Assembly (NCBI GenBank): GCA_050945795.1
Contig: JBMNTP010000001.1
Span: forward strand, 124,001 to 188,000
Length of the DNA: 64,000 nucleotides
Origin: JBMNTP01 sp050945795
Lineage (GTDB): Bacteria; Bacillota; Clostridia; Christensenellales; MGBC116941
Direction: 5' to 3'
Made by a program: the position numbers and the translations under genes. Below, piece by piece: positions 24,800 through 32,457 of the stretch. Positions within the stretch are counted from its first letter, which is position 1; each line of letters begins with the position of its first letter. The notes below the pieces were generated by a model. It saw only the letters and a program-made list of their open reading frames with translations. It did not search any database and was not told the origin of the DNA.

Positions 24800-24966
24800 T
24801 GTTAATTTCCTCCTATATAGACGTATATTATTATACATAATTTCATTCTGTATTTATTCAGTATATTATCCCCGCTGATAATTTCAATCTTTTGTAACTA
24901 AAAAAAGGGGGCGCCCCGCTTTTTGTATTCTTTAGTTAGCTAAGCCGCGCGAAACAGCTTTAATGC

Positions 24967-24994
24967 TGGAAACCCTGCGCCAAAGCTGTATAAT
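24967..24994 (+). promoter_or_regulatory. Candidate promoter for the Cat1-like gene
   Basis: TGGAAA (24967-24972), 16 bases, TATAAT (24989-24994); a second TATAAT follows at 24996. On the other strand a TATAAT box at 24835-24830 could serve sucD. A GC-rich palindrome flanked by A- and T-runs lies between them at 24901-24925. Confidence 0.5.
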
Positions 24995-25052
24995 GTATAA
25001 TGATAAAAGTGTAATTATAAGCCCCATACGGGCATAACGGAGGTTATATATC

Positions 25053-26516
25053 ATGAATGACAGAATAAAATGCCAAAAATATTTATCCAAGGTGATGAGC
25101 GCCGACGAGGCGGCGCAGCTTATAAAAAGCGGCATGAAGCTCGGCATGAGCGGCTTTACCCCCGCCGGCCACGCTAAGGCTGTGCCTTTGGCGATAGCGC
25201 GCCGCGCCGAAAAGGGCGAGGTTTCCTGCCTTACCGTTATGACCGGCGCATCCGTCGGTGACGAGATAGACGGCGAACTCGTTCGCAGCGGCGCTATGTC
25301 GTGCCGTATGCCGTATCAGACCAATACAACGGTAAGAAACGCCATAAACTCAGGAAAAATAGAGTATTTTGATATGCACCTTAGCCATGTGCCGGTATGG
25401 GTGCGCAACGGATACCTCGGCGAAATCGACTTCGCTATAATCGAGGTGTCATCCATAGATGAAAACGGGCATATAATACCGTCTACATCCATAGGCGCCA
25501 ACAACGTTTATATAGAATGCGCCAAGCAGGTTATACTTGAGATAAACACATCGCAGCCTTTAGCGCTTAAGGGCATACACGATATATATAATGTAGCCCG
25601 CGCCCCGCATACGCTGCCCATACCCATTATACACCCCGATGATCGCATAGGCACGGAATATTATCCTTGCGACTTTGATAAAATTGCCGCCATAGTATTT
25701 ACCGACATACCCGACAACGGCCGCGCCGTTCCTGCCGTTGACGATGTGTCCCAAAGCATAGCTGATAATATAATTGAGATAATAAAGCAAGAAACGGCGG
25801 CGGGCAGATTGCCGGTACCGCTTCCTCCCCTTCAGTCCGGCGTTGGCGGAGTGGCGAATGCCGTTCTAGCCGGTCTTAAAAACTCAGAGTTTACAAACCT
25901 CAACGTGTATTCCGAGGTTCTTCAGGACGCCGTTTTCGACTTGATAGACGCCGGCAAAATAAACTTCGCCTCCGGAACTTCGCTAACAGTTTCACCGGAG
26001 CTCCAAGAGCATTACGACCGCAACTTTGAGCATTACAAAAAGAAAATACTGTTGCGCCCGCAGGAGATAAGCAACCACCCCGAGGTCATAAGACGGCTTG
26101 GCATAATAGCTATGAATACCGCCATAGAAGTCGACATATACGGCCATGTCAACTCTACCTACATAAACGGCACTCGTATAATGAACGGCATAGGCGGCTC
26201 CAGCGACTTCGCTAAAAACGCCGGCCTGTCAATATTTATGACGCCTTCTACCGCCAAAAACGGCACGCTTTCTTGCATAGTGCCTTTTGTAACCCACGTT
26301 GACCATACCGAGCACGATATACACTTTTTAGTATCGGAATACGGATACGCCGACCTTAGAGGGCTTACGCCGAAACAGCGCGCCACGGCTATTATAAATA
26401 ACTGCGCGCATCCTGATTACCGCCCAGAGCTTAACGATTATCTTGAAAGAGCCGACGTGAAATGCGGCTCGCAGCAAATGCCGCATATATTGAGCGAGGT
26501 TTTTAAGAATAAGTAA
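25053..26516 (+). CDS. cat1: Succinyl-CoA:acetate/CoA transferase (Cat1-like)
   Basis: A 487-residue class I CoA transferase of the acetyl-CoA hydrolase/transferase family. SGFTPAGHAKAVPLAIA, PLQSGVGGVANAVLAGL, the glutamate-bearing NVYSEVLQD (expected CoA-thioester nucleophile) and NGIGGSSDFAKNA are family landmarks; HVDHTEHDIHFLVSEYGYADLRGL closes the protein. The sequence runs in parallel with C. kluyveri Cat1 but lacks its charged N-terminal extension. It should activate succinate to succinyl-CoA for the divergent SucD. GGAGG lies about 9 bases before the ATG. Confidence 0.87.
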   Translation: MNDRIKCQKYLSKVMSADEAAQLIKSGMKLGMSGFTPAGHAKAVPLAIARRAEKGEVSCLTVMTGASVGDEIDGELVRSGAMSCRMPYQTNTTVRNAINSGKIEYFDMHLSHVPVWVRNGYLGEIDFAIIEVSSIDENGHIIPSTSIGANNVYIECAKQVILEINTSQPLALKGIHDIYNVARAPHTLPIPIIHPDDRIGTEYYPCDFDKIAAIVFTDIPDNGRAVPAVDDVSQSIADNIIEIIKQETAAGRLPVPLPPLQSGVGGVANAVLAGLKNSEFTNLNVYSEVLQDAVFDLIDAGKINFASGTSLTVSPELQEHYDRNFEHYKKKILLRPQEISNHPEVIRRLGIIAMNTAIEVDIYGHVNSTYINGTRIMNGIGGSSDFAKNAGLSIFMTPSTAKNGTLSCIVPFVTHVDHTEHDIHFLVSEYGYADLRGLTPKQRATAIINNCAHPDYRPELNDYLERADVKCGSQQMPHILSEVFKNK

Positions 26517-26541
26517 AAGCTAAAAAGCTTTTCATAGTATC

Positions 26542-26568
26542 AAAAAAACGCCCTTTGGGGCGTTTTTT
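26542..26568. terminator. Terminator after the Cat1-like gene
   Basis: AAAAAACGCCC, a short loop and GGGCGTTTTTT give a symmetric hairpin that can stop transcription from both sides. Confidence 0.85.
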
Positions 26569-26660
26569 AATCTTTAAAGCTGCTTGCTCTCATTATATCC
26601 GCCATACGCCGTCGAGCGTCGATTATCTACGGCAAAACGGCATACGGATACTTGCGCGCT

Positions 26661-27341
26661 TTAAGCGAAAATGCGTGTGTTGTATCTATAAAGCGAGCAG
26701 GGCCGCCCGCCGGTGTTGTAGTTGATATTTTTTATAAGCTCATTGCTTTCATTTAGATATGAAAGATAACGTTTTACTGTTATATGCGACAAATTAACCG
26801 TTTCAACAATATCCCCGCAGGAAAACAATGTATCGGGGCTGCTGTTGAAAACCTCTCTTATCATATTAAGCGTCTTTTTTTGCAAACCTTTAGGCAGCTC
26901 GGTTTCCCCCGGCCTGTATCCCTTTATAGCCTCATCTATCTGTTTTTGGGACAGCGTCGTTTGCTTATTAAAACCAACCCTGAAAAGAAACCGTCTTATA
27001 GCCTGCTCAAATCTTCCTGTGTCAAATGGGTCGACAAGGCAGTCGACAACGCCAAGCCTTAGAATGCTCCGTAGCGTTTTGCAGTCGTCCCTCGCTACAT
27101 AAGCCACAACCTCCACCGGCTCACCCGATATCCTAAGCTCTCTTATAAGCTTGATGCCGTGCTCCGGTTTAATGCTAAGGTCTATCACCAGCAAATCAAC
27201 GCTACCGCCCAAAAAACAATCGACACTAACGCTGGAGTCCAGCTCCATAACGTTTACGCAAAAACGGCAGTCCCTAAGCGTATTCATTGTTGTAACATGC
27301 AGCCTTTTAAAGCCGCTTTTTAACACCATCATACGATACAT
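26661..27341 (-). CDS. DcuR/CitB-like response regulator with degenerate receiver
   Basis: A 226-residue protein with a receiver domain (about 1-118) and the C-terminal helix-turn-helix of the DcuR/CitB family. LPKGLQKKTL, NLSHITVKRYLSYL and NYNTGGRPCSLYRY align well with DcuR. The receiver keeps a possible acceptor Asp54 (LLVIDLS). It has lost the acidic pair after strand 1 (LKSG instead of VDDD), has Tyr81 where Ser/Thr is usual, and Asp104 where the invariant lysine sits (VDPF for KPF). Normal phosphorylation is therefore unlikely. No histidine kinase is nearby. DcuR relatives control C4-dicarboxylate genes, so the adjacent cat1/sucD and fumarate genes are probable targets. Confidence 0.82.
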   Translation of the reverse strand: MYRMMVLKSGFKRLHVTTMNTLRDCRFCVNVMELDSSVSVDCFLGGSVDLLVIDLSIKPEHGIKLIRELRISGEPVEVVAYVARDDCKTLRSILRLGVVDCLVDPFDTGRFEQAIRRFLFRVGFNKQTTLSQKQIDEAIKGYRPGETELPKGLQKKTLNMIREVFNSSPDTLFSCGDIVETVNLSHITVKRYLSYLNESNELIKNINYNTGGRPCSLYRYNTRIFA

Positions 27342-27552
27342 ACCGTTTTAATCCACCCCTGTAAATATATTAAAAATAATAGTTCATATATAAAAACGCT
27401 CTAATAGCCATTTATCTGCTGATGTTGTTAAAATTTTATCAATAGAAACGGTGTTTGTCAATAAAAAAACAAAGTTTTAATATAAATATCGATATAAATT
27501 TAAAATTAATTTAAAGTAGTAGGCTATATTCTGTAATAAATAGAAAGAAATG

Positions 27553-28248
27553 TTATGGCAAGCGGTATATTGTCGCCGGCTGACCACCTGTATTGTAGTC
27601 CATCTCTGAAACCAGTCGCCCCGCCGCCCTCAGCCTTTTTAGATATCTGCGCGCCGTAACCTCGGACAAATTGAGCTCTGCCGCCAGCTCCTTCGCCGTC
27701 ATGCCGCGGCCTTTTGATGTCGCAATAAGCGATATAACTTTGTCATCGACTTTGCGCTTCTGACCGTTTATCTGCTGCGCCGTCTCATCGGGATGCAGCA
27801 AAAAATCCACAGTATGCTCATCGACAGAGCGCAGCTCGCTCGCCGCGACGGCGTGTCGCATAAACCTGTCCAGCGTCTGCTGCAGCCTTTCGGGCGTAAA
27901 CGGCTTTACTATATAATCAAGTGCGCCCAGCCTAAGCGCTTCCGCCATATGGCAGGCGTCCGCCGATGCCGTTATAACGGCAAAAGGCAGCTCGGCCTCC
28001 CGCTTGAAAAGCTCCCTTATAAGGAGCGCTCCGCCGCCCGGCAGGCAAAACTCTAGCAGCATAAAATCGGCGCTGCCGCTATCGAAAAACTCCAGCGCGT
28101 CTTTAATGCTTAAAAACTCTCCCACCACTTTAAAGCGCTTGTCCCGCTCCACATATTCTTTGTTTATATAAAGCACCATAGGGTCGTTATCAACTATGAT
28201 AACGCTATACATCTTTAAGCACCGCTCTTTCACTGATATTAAAAGCAT
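27553..28248 (-). CDS. DcuR/CitB-like response regulator with Asp-to-Glu acceptor
   Basis: A 231-residue relative of the previous gene. The receiver has the acidic pair (IIVDND), Thr93 in ITAS and Lys115 in VKPF, but the phospho-acceptor position reads LLEFCLP: Glu66 (codon GAG at 28053-28051) in place of aspartate. Such a change often mimics permanent phosphorylation. The DNA-binding half has TAKELAAELNLSEVTARRYLKRL and DYNTGGQPATIYRL. The family start corresponds to the ATG at 28212; the ATG at 28248 lies 16 bases past the preceding stop. It is co-transcribed with the beta-propeller-like gene; no kinase gene accompanies it. The 211 bases to the next regulator are AT-rich and empty. Confidence 0.82.
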   Translation of the reverse strand: MLLISVKERCLKMYSVIIVDNDPMVLYINKEYVERDKRFKVVGEFLSIKDALEFFDSGSADFMLLEFCLPGGGALLIRELFKREAELPFAVITASADACHMAEALRLGALDYIVKPFTPERLQQTLDRFMRHAVAASELRSVDEHTVDFLLHPDETAQQINGQKRKVDDKVISLIATSKGRGMTAKELAAELNLSEVTARRYLKRLRAAGRLVSEMDYNTGGQPATIYRLP

Positions 28249-28263
28249 CCGCCGGTATAAGGC

Positions 28264-29304
28264 TTATGCATTCGGCGTAAGCGTATATCTTGCAACCTCG
28301 CCCGCAGCATGGTTCATTACATATATGATAGTCTGCCCGTCCTTTTGAACCGCCTCTATCATAGTAGCTCCTACGCCAACATCAATATTTCTAGGTTTAA
28401 GGCTAATGCCGCCGTTCCTTTTCTCGACCTCATACATTATTATTGCCTTTTCTTTGCCCCGTTCTAACAAAATAATATAATTCGCCGCTCCTATGCGCCC
28501 GCACCATATTCCATGCCCAAAACCCACGCTTTCAGTTACAGTCCGCCGCCACTCATTTTCAATATTTTTATAAACTATCAGCTCATCGCCATGGAACGGC
28601 GCGATCGCCGCCATCTCATCCTCGCCATCGCCGTCTATATCAAAAATACATATGTCACTGACCGGCTCACTTAGTATATGCTTTACCCGGAGCGTATCCT
28701 CATTAATTTTAAAAACGCCTTCATCGCCGCTTATATAGGTGTATGACGCGGCGCCGCGCTTGCTTTGAAAAAGCCCGTGGTTTCTGTGTATGCCGTCCGC
28801 CAATATGGTTTTTTTAACTTCCCCGCTCTTTTGCTCCGGAAACTCCAGCATATATAGCGCGCCGGGTGAAGTCCAGTCATCTACGTCGCTTTTTTCTCGG
28901 CATAGCGTAGCCGCGAATACCTTTGTCCGCCGCCCGCCGCCCGCGACCGCGACGCGATGCACAAACGGCAGCGGCAACGCAGCTTCTATAACCGCGTCAA
29001 AGCCGCCTTCGCTCTTCTCGCCTATGCTGAATTTTATAACCTCAGCCTCCTCCGATTTAAAAACAGGGTAAAACTTTTGTATAGCTATAAACGACCTTTC
29101 CTCCCCCTCTATCGGAACAATGCCCATTATGCCGCCTATAAGGCCGCGTATATCGCTAACCTCTTTTGTCTCACAATCTATAGCAAGTATACGGCCGCCC
29201 TTTATTTCGGACGCCGCTATACAGTACTCGCGCCCCGATATAGTCGTAAGAGTCACACTATATCCCATATAAAGATCGGCCAGCTTTTCTTTTGTTATTC
29301 TCAT
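28264..29304 (-). CDS. Unknown protein with FG-GAP-like repeat
   Basis: A 346-residue protein of unknown function. FDIDGDGEDEMAAIAPFHGDELIVY is an FG-GAP/VCBS-type calcium loop of beta-propellers (quoted strands around residues 230-255), and other segments alternate short beta strands with GIWCGRIGAANYIILLERG-like turns. There is no signal peptide or membrane helix, so it is probably cytosolic. The ATG at 29304 behind GGAGGGTGG is preferred over an upstream in-frame ATG at 29352. It leads a two-gene unit with the Asp-to-Glu regulator, so it may be a sensor or partner for it; that is only inference from position. Confidence 0.6.
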   Translation of the reverse strand: MRITKEKLADLYMGYSVTLTTISGREYCIAASEIKGGRILAIDCETKEVSDIRGLIGGIMGIVPIEGEERSFIAIQKFYPVFKSEEAEVIKFSIGEKSEGGFDAVIEAALPLPFVHRVAVAGGGRRTKVFAATLCREKSDVDDWTSPGALYMLEFPEQKSGEVKKTILADGIHRNHGLFQSKRGAASYTYISGDEGVFKINEDTLRVKHILSEPVSDICIFDIDGDGEDEMAAIAPFHGDELIVYKNIENEWRRTVTESVGFGHGIWCGRIGAANYIILLERGKEKAIIMYEVEKRNGGISLKPRNIDVGVGATMIEAVQKDGQTIIYVMNHAAGEVARYTLTPNA

Positions 29305-29323
29305 ATCCACCCTCCGCTTGTTT

Positions 29324-29352
29324 ATGATATACTTTTCGCTCCTTTGTTGCAA
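29324..29352 (-). promoter_or_regulatory. Promoter of the beta-propeller/regulator unit
   Basis: Minus-strand TTGCAA (29352-29347), 17 bases, TATCAT (29329-29324), just downstream of the hairpin that ends the collagen-like gene unit. Confidence 0.55.
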
Positions 29353-29353
29353 G

Positions 29354-29377
29354 AATCGCCGGATATATCCGGCGATT
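29354..29377. terminator. Hairpin after the collagen-like gene pair
   Basis: AATCGCCGGATA/TATCCGGCGATT is a perfect 24-base palindrome 36 bases past the stop of the 29413-29895 gene. Confidence 0.65.
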
Positions 29378-29412
29378 ACAAGCTTAATCTATCTAACAGT
29401 AGGCGGTAATTC

Positions 29413-29895
29413 CTAAACACTTGCCATATGCCTTTTTAAGCTGTGTATTCTTAATGTACATGGCGCGGTGGGGCCGGTGGCACCCTCTGAAGGGTCATCT
29501 GAAACCAGCATTAGCGATGCCTTTACCGGAACTGTGTTACTTAGGTAAAACAGCGCTCCGCTGGAGTTTATAAGGCTTAAAGTCTGCGGCGCCGACACAA
29601 CATCTACTATGCCAAAGCCGTCTGTATCTCCGGTTTTTATAGGCGTAGCCCCCTCAATGGTATCGCCCTGAGAAGAGCTTAGCGAGAAAACCGATCCTAT
29701 TGTGGAGGATGACGACTGAGTCGCCACCCACCAGTTTATTATATATCTCCCCGGCACATTAAAGGTTATTACACCGTTTAGGCTGTTGTAACTTATATCG
29801 CCATCTGAGTACACAATATTGTCGAACACAACGTTTCCATTGGCGGCAACGGTACCCGAGGCCAGTCTTTCTAATTGAAGCGCAATATCGCTCAT
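29413..29895 (-). CDS. BclA C-terminal-like jelly-roll protein
   Basis: A 160-residue protein lacking collagen repeats but similar to the C-terminal domain of the collagen-like gene upstream. Shared features are an ASGTVAANGNVVFDNIV strand, ISYNSLNGVITFNVPGRY, and INWWVAT, matching EWWVAT in its neighbour. This is the TNF/C1q-like trimeric head seen in exosporium filament proteins. The last 23 residues are odd: a single GATGPT collagen triplet pair followed by APCTLRIHSLKRHMASV, basic and unlike the fold, as if a downstream collagen tract had been cut off. It probably sits on the spore surface with the upstream protein. Confidence 0.65.
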   Translation of the reverse strand: MSDIALQLERLASGTVAANGNVVFDNIVYSDGDISYNSLNGVITFNVPGRYIINWWVATQSSSSTIGSVFSLSSSQGDTIEGATPIKTGDTDGFGIVDVVSAPQTLSLINSSGALFYLSNTVPVKASLMLVSDDPSEGATGPTAPCTLRIHSLKRHMASV

Positions 29896-29925
29896 TTTAT
29901 TTCCTCCTGTAGTTGTTTAAACGAG

Positions 29926-31374
29926 TCAAGGCTCGATTTCTAATATAACAATGTTCGCCTGAACCGGAACATTGGCATAATTAACCGTCTCTCCCGTTAC
30001 GTTCATAAGTGAAATCACTGCCGGCGTCGCGCCCTTTGTTATAAGCGCGCTGCCTCTAAGCTGACCTGTAACAATCGGGGAAACCCCCGCCGCCTGAGCC
30101 ACGCCGTCTACCGCAATGCTCAATTCAACATAAGTTGAAGGGCCGGCACCATCTGTCGCTACCCACCATTCAATCATGTAATTACCCGCGTTTGTAAGCG
30201 TGAATTCGCCGGTAGCGGCGTTATACGCAATGTTTGCGCTTACAGAATTTAAAACCGTATCAAACAATACGTTATCATTATTCTCTAAAGTGCCAATCGC
30301 CGATCCAACCAGCTGAGCATGGAAACCTGATAATACATTGGTTCCCGTTGCGCCGGTCGGGCCTATCGGGCCTTGTATACCCTGCTCACCCGTCGGGCCT
30401 ATAGGGCCTTGTATGCCTTGCTCACCTGTCGGGCCTATCGGGCCTTGTATACCCTGCGCGCCTGTTGCGCCTGCCGGGCCTTGTATGCCTTGCTCACCTG
30501 TCGGACCTATCGGGCCTTGTATACCCTGCGCGCCTGTTGCGCCTGCCGGGCCTTGTATGCCCTGCGGACCCTGCGATCCTATCGGGCCTTGCGCACCTGT
30601 CGGGCCTATTGGACCTTGTATGCCCTGCTCACCTGTCGGGCCTATTGGACCTTGTATGCCCTGCTCACCTGTCGGACCTATCGGACCTTGTATGCCTTGC
30701 TCACCTGTTGGGCCTATCGGACCTTGTATGCCTTGCTCACCTGTCGGGCCTATCGGGCCTTGTATGCCTTGCTCACCCGTTGCGCCTGCCGGGCCTTGTA
30801 TGCCTTGCTCACCTGTTGCACCTGCCGGGCCTTGTATGCCCTGCGCACCTGTTGCGCCTGCCGGGCCTTGTATGCCCTGCGCGCCTGTTGCGCCTGCCGG
30901 GCCTTGTATGCCCTGCGCTCCCGTTGCGCCTGCCGGGCCTTGTATGCCCTGCGGACCCTGCGATCCTATCGGGCCTTGCGCACCTGTCGAGCCAGGAAAT
31001 CCTCTAGGCCCTCGTGGGCCAACAGGGCCTGGGAAGCCGCGGGGGCCTTGCGATCCTGTTGCTCCGCTTTCGCCTCGGTATCCTCTCGGGCCTCTTGGGC
31101 CTCTTGGCCCACGCGGGCCAACGCAACAACAAGAGCGGGTGTTCCCACCGCACCATCTATCTTCCACGCCGCCTATACCGCATCGGCTGTCGTCTACATT
31201 ATCTATGTCGCAATTATCTACCGCTTCGACTTCGCCGCAGCCGCAGCCACAGCCACAGCCACAGTCGTAATCATCTATAGTGCTTTCTATTTGTCCACAG
31301 CTATCGGCAACATCGCCGGCGCAATTGCAACAATTACAATTTCTTCTGTTCCAACCATAACCAAACCAAGCCAT
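29926..31374 (-). CDS. BclA-like collagen repeat glycoprotein of the spore surface
   Basis: A 482-residue protein in three parts. Residues 1-90 are rich in cysteine (NCNCCNCAG, DCGCGCGCGCG, CCCVG). Residues about 90-345 are Gly-X-Y repeats, largely 12-residue units GPAGATGAQGIQ or GPIGPTGEQGIQ, around sixteen of them. The last 135 residues form a C1q/TNF-like head with EWWVATDG. The block around GAQGPIGSQGPQGIQ occurs twice, showing unequal duplication. The ATG at 31374 is chosen because GGAGG lies 8 bases upstream; an in-frame ATG at 31425 has no site. This architecture matches exosporium filament proteins; the cysteines may anchor it by disulfides. Confidence 0.8.
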   Translation of the reverse strand: MAWFGYGWNRRNCNCCNCAGDVADSCGQIESTIDDYDCGCGCGCGCGEVEAVDNCDIDNVDDSRCGIGGVEDRWCGGNTRSCCCVGPRGPRGPRGPRGYRGESGATGSQGPRGFPGPVGPRGPRGFPGSTGAQGPIGSQGPQGIQGPAGATGAQGIQGPAGATGAQGIQGPAGATGAQGIQGPAGATGEQGIQGPAGATGEQGIQGPIGPTGEQGIQGPIGPTGEQGIQGPIGPTGEQGIQGPIGPTGEQGIQGPIGPTGAQGPIGSQGPQGIQGPAGATGAQGIQGPIGPTGEQGIQGPAGATGAQGIQGPIGPTGEQGIQGPIGPTGEQGIQGPIGPTGATGTNVLSGFHAQLVGSAIGTLENNDNVLFDTVLNSVSANIAYNAATGEFTLTNAGNYMIEWWVATDGAGPSTYVELSIAVDGVAQAAGVSPIVTGQLRGSALITKGATPAVISLMNVTGETVNYANVPVQANIVILEIEP

Positions 31375-31507
31375 AATCAGTCCTCCATTTTGATAAGAAG
31401 TGTTTGTCGGAATAATATATCCCATAACAAATTATGTTTCTTACGCATCAATGGTGAATATTCATATTATTTATATACATTTGTTGCACGATATCCAAAC
31501 GTCGGCA

Positions 31508-31531
31508 ACAAAAAAAGCACCTTCCGGTGCT
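31508..31531 (-). terminator. Terminator of the recX-to-zinc-ribbon operon
   Basis: AGCACC-TTCC-GGTGCT stem (31516-31531) followed on the minus strand by a run of seven T, 20 bases past the last gene of the operon. Confidence 0.85.
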
Positions 31532-31551
31532 TTCGCTTTTATCGCCGTATA

Positions 31552-32457
31552 CTATATCAAAAGCGCCAATACAGCCGCTCCCGCCAATATAAGCGCTGTC
31601 GCTATAACAGCCTTAGCGCGACTAAACGGCCATTGACCAACCGCTTTACCGCTTTGCCCATTCATAATATATCTGTATGTATTTCCCCTGTATGTATACG
31701 ACGTCATCCATACCGGCAGCAACGCCAGCTGCCCTTTTGCAGTGTTATAATCGGCGCTTACATGCTCAATATCCGCGGCGTCACAGCCCGGCATCGAAAG
31801 ATGAAAGTCAATTATATCCGTCCTAAGCGCCGCCTCCATCTCCGCCTCAGCCTTTGATAGCGCCTTAGCCTCATCAATAGCGCAGGCGGCGGCAACCCCG
31901 TCTATACCCTCTTTCGCGCAGCTTCTAAGCTTTAATGTATCGAACGGCAAAATGCCTTCCATAATTTCATTTGAAAGAATATAAGTGGCTGCGGCAGGCA
32001 CCCGCTCAAAATACTTGGCGAAACGCCCGCCCTTCTTTTTCCATTTCATGCGCGGCGGATTGCTCCCTCTTGCCGCGCGCTTGTCATACGACGCGACATT
32101 TACTGAATAATCGGCGTCTGCCTGTGCGTCAAAAATCCAAAACGGTATATACGCCTTTTTAAGCGGCGACGCACCTTTTCGCATAGCCTCCGGCGCCCAA
32201 AGCTTGCCGCGGCTCCACGAAAGAAACTTCTTTTCCGCCTCCTCACGCCCTATTTCAAATGGTGCGTAAAACTCCGGAATAGCTTTGGGCTCGCCGGCAT
32301 TTTCAAGGCTGCCTTCAGCGCAAAAGGGACAGGTGTATATCGCGCCGCCCCCATTAAGCGCCGCTATTCCGCAGCAACCACAGACAGAATATGCAAACCC
32401 GCCGCGCGCCGCCGTATTTTCTTTTATAATGCTCTTTTGCCCACCGGCATATTTCAT
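31552..32457 (-). CDS. Zinc-ribbon protein with C-terminal membrane helix
   Basis: A 301-residue protein with a zinc ribbon (CGCCG ... CPFC, residues about 26-47), a soluble middle part containing KKAYIPFWIFDAQADADYS, a PVWMTSYTYRGNTYRYIMNGQSGK stretch near 245-268 and one hydrophobic helix at the end. The layout matches uncharacterised membrane-anchored zinc-ribbon proteins common in clostridia. Its start overlaps the nnrDE stop by four bases. Function unknown; a tail-anchored location with the ribbon inside the cell is likely. Confidence 0.65.
   Translation of the reverse strand: MKYAGGQKSIIKENTAARGGFAYSVCGCCGIAALNGGGAIYTCPFCAEGSLENAGEPKAIPEFYAPFEIGREEAEKKFLSWSRGKLWAPEAMRKGASPLKKAYIPFWIFDAQADADYSVNVASYDKRAARGSNPPRMKWKKKGGRFAKYFERVPAAATYILSNEIMEGILPFDTLKLRSCAKEGIDGVAAACAIDEAKALSKAEAEMEAALRTDIIDFHLSMPGCDAADIEHVSADYNTAKGQLALLPVWMTSYTYRGNTYRYIMNGQSGKAVGQWPFSRAKAVIATALILAGAAVLALLI

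Noticed and set aside
24901..24925. GGGGCGCCCC palindrome flanked by A- and T-runs as an operator in the sucD-cat1 gap
   Set aside because: It may equally be a terminator-like hairpin stopping divergent transcripts; the central palindrome leaves little loop, and no second copy was seen, so no function is claimed.
30338..31857. Long + strand open frames opposite the collagen-like gene (310 and 494 codons)
   Set aside because: They are the antisense reading of repetitive Gly-X-Y codons, giving low-complexity Cys/Pro or Arg/Ala repeats; no ribosome site, and the minus frame has a recognisable three-part protein.
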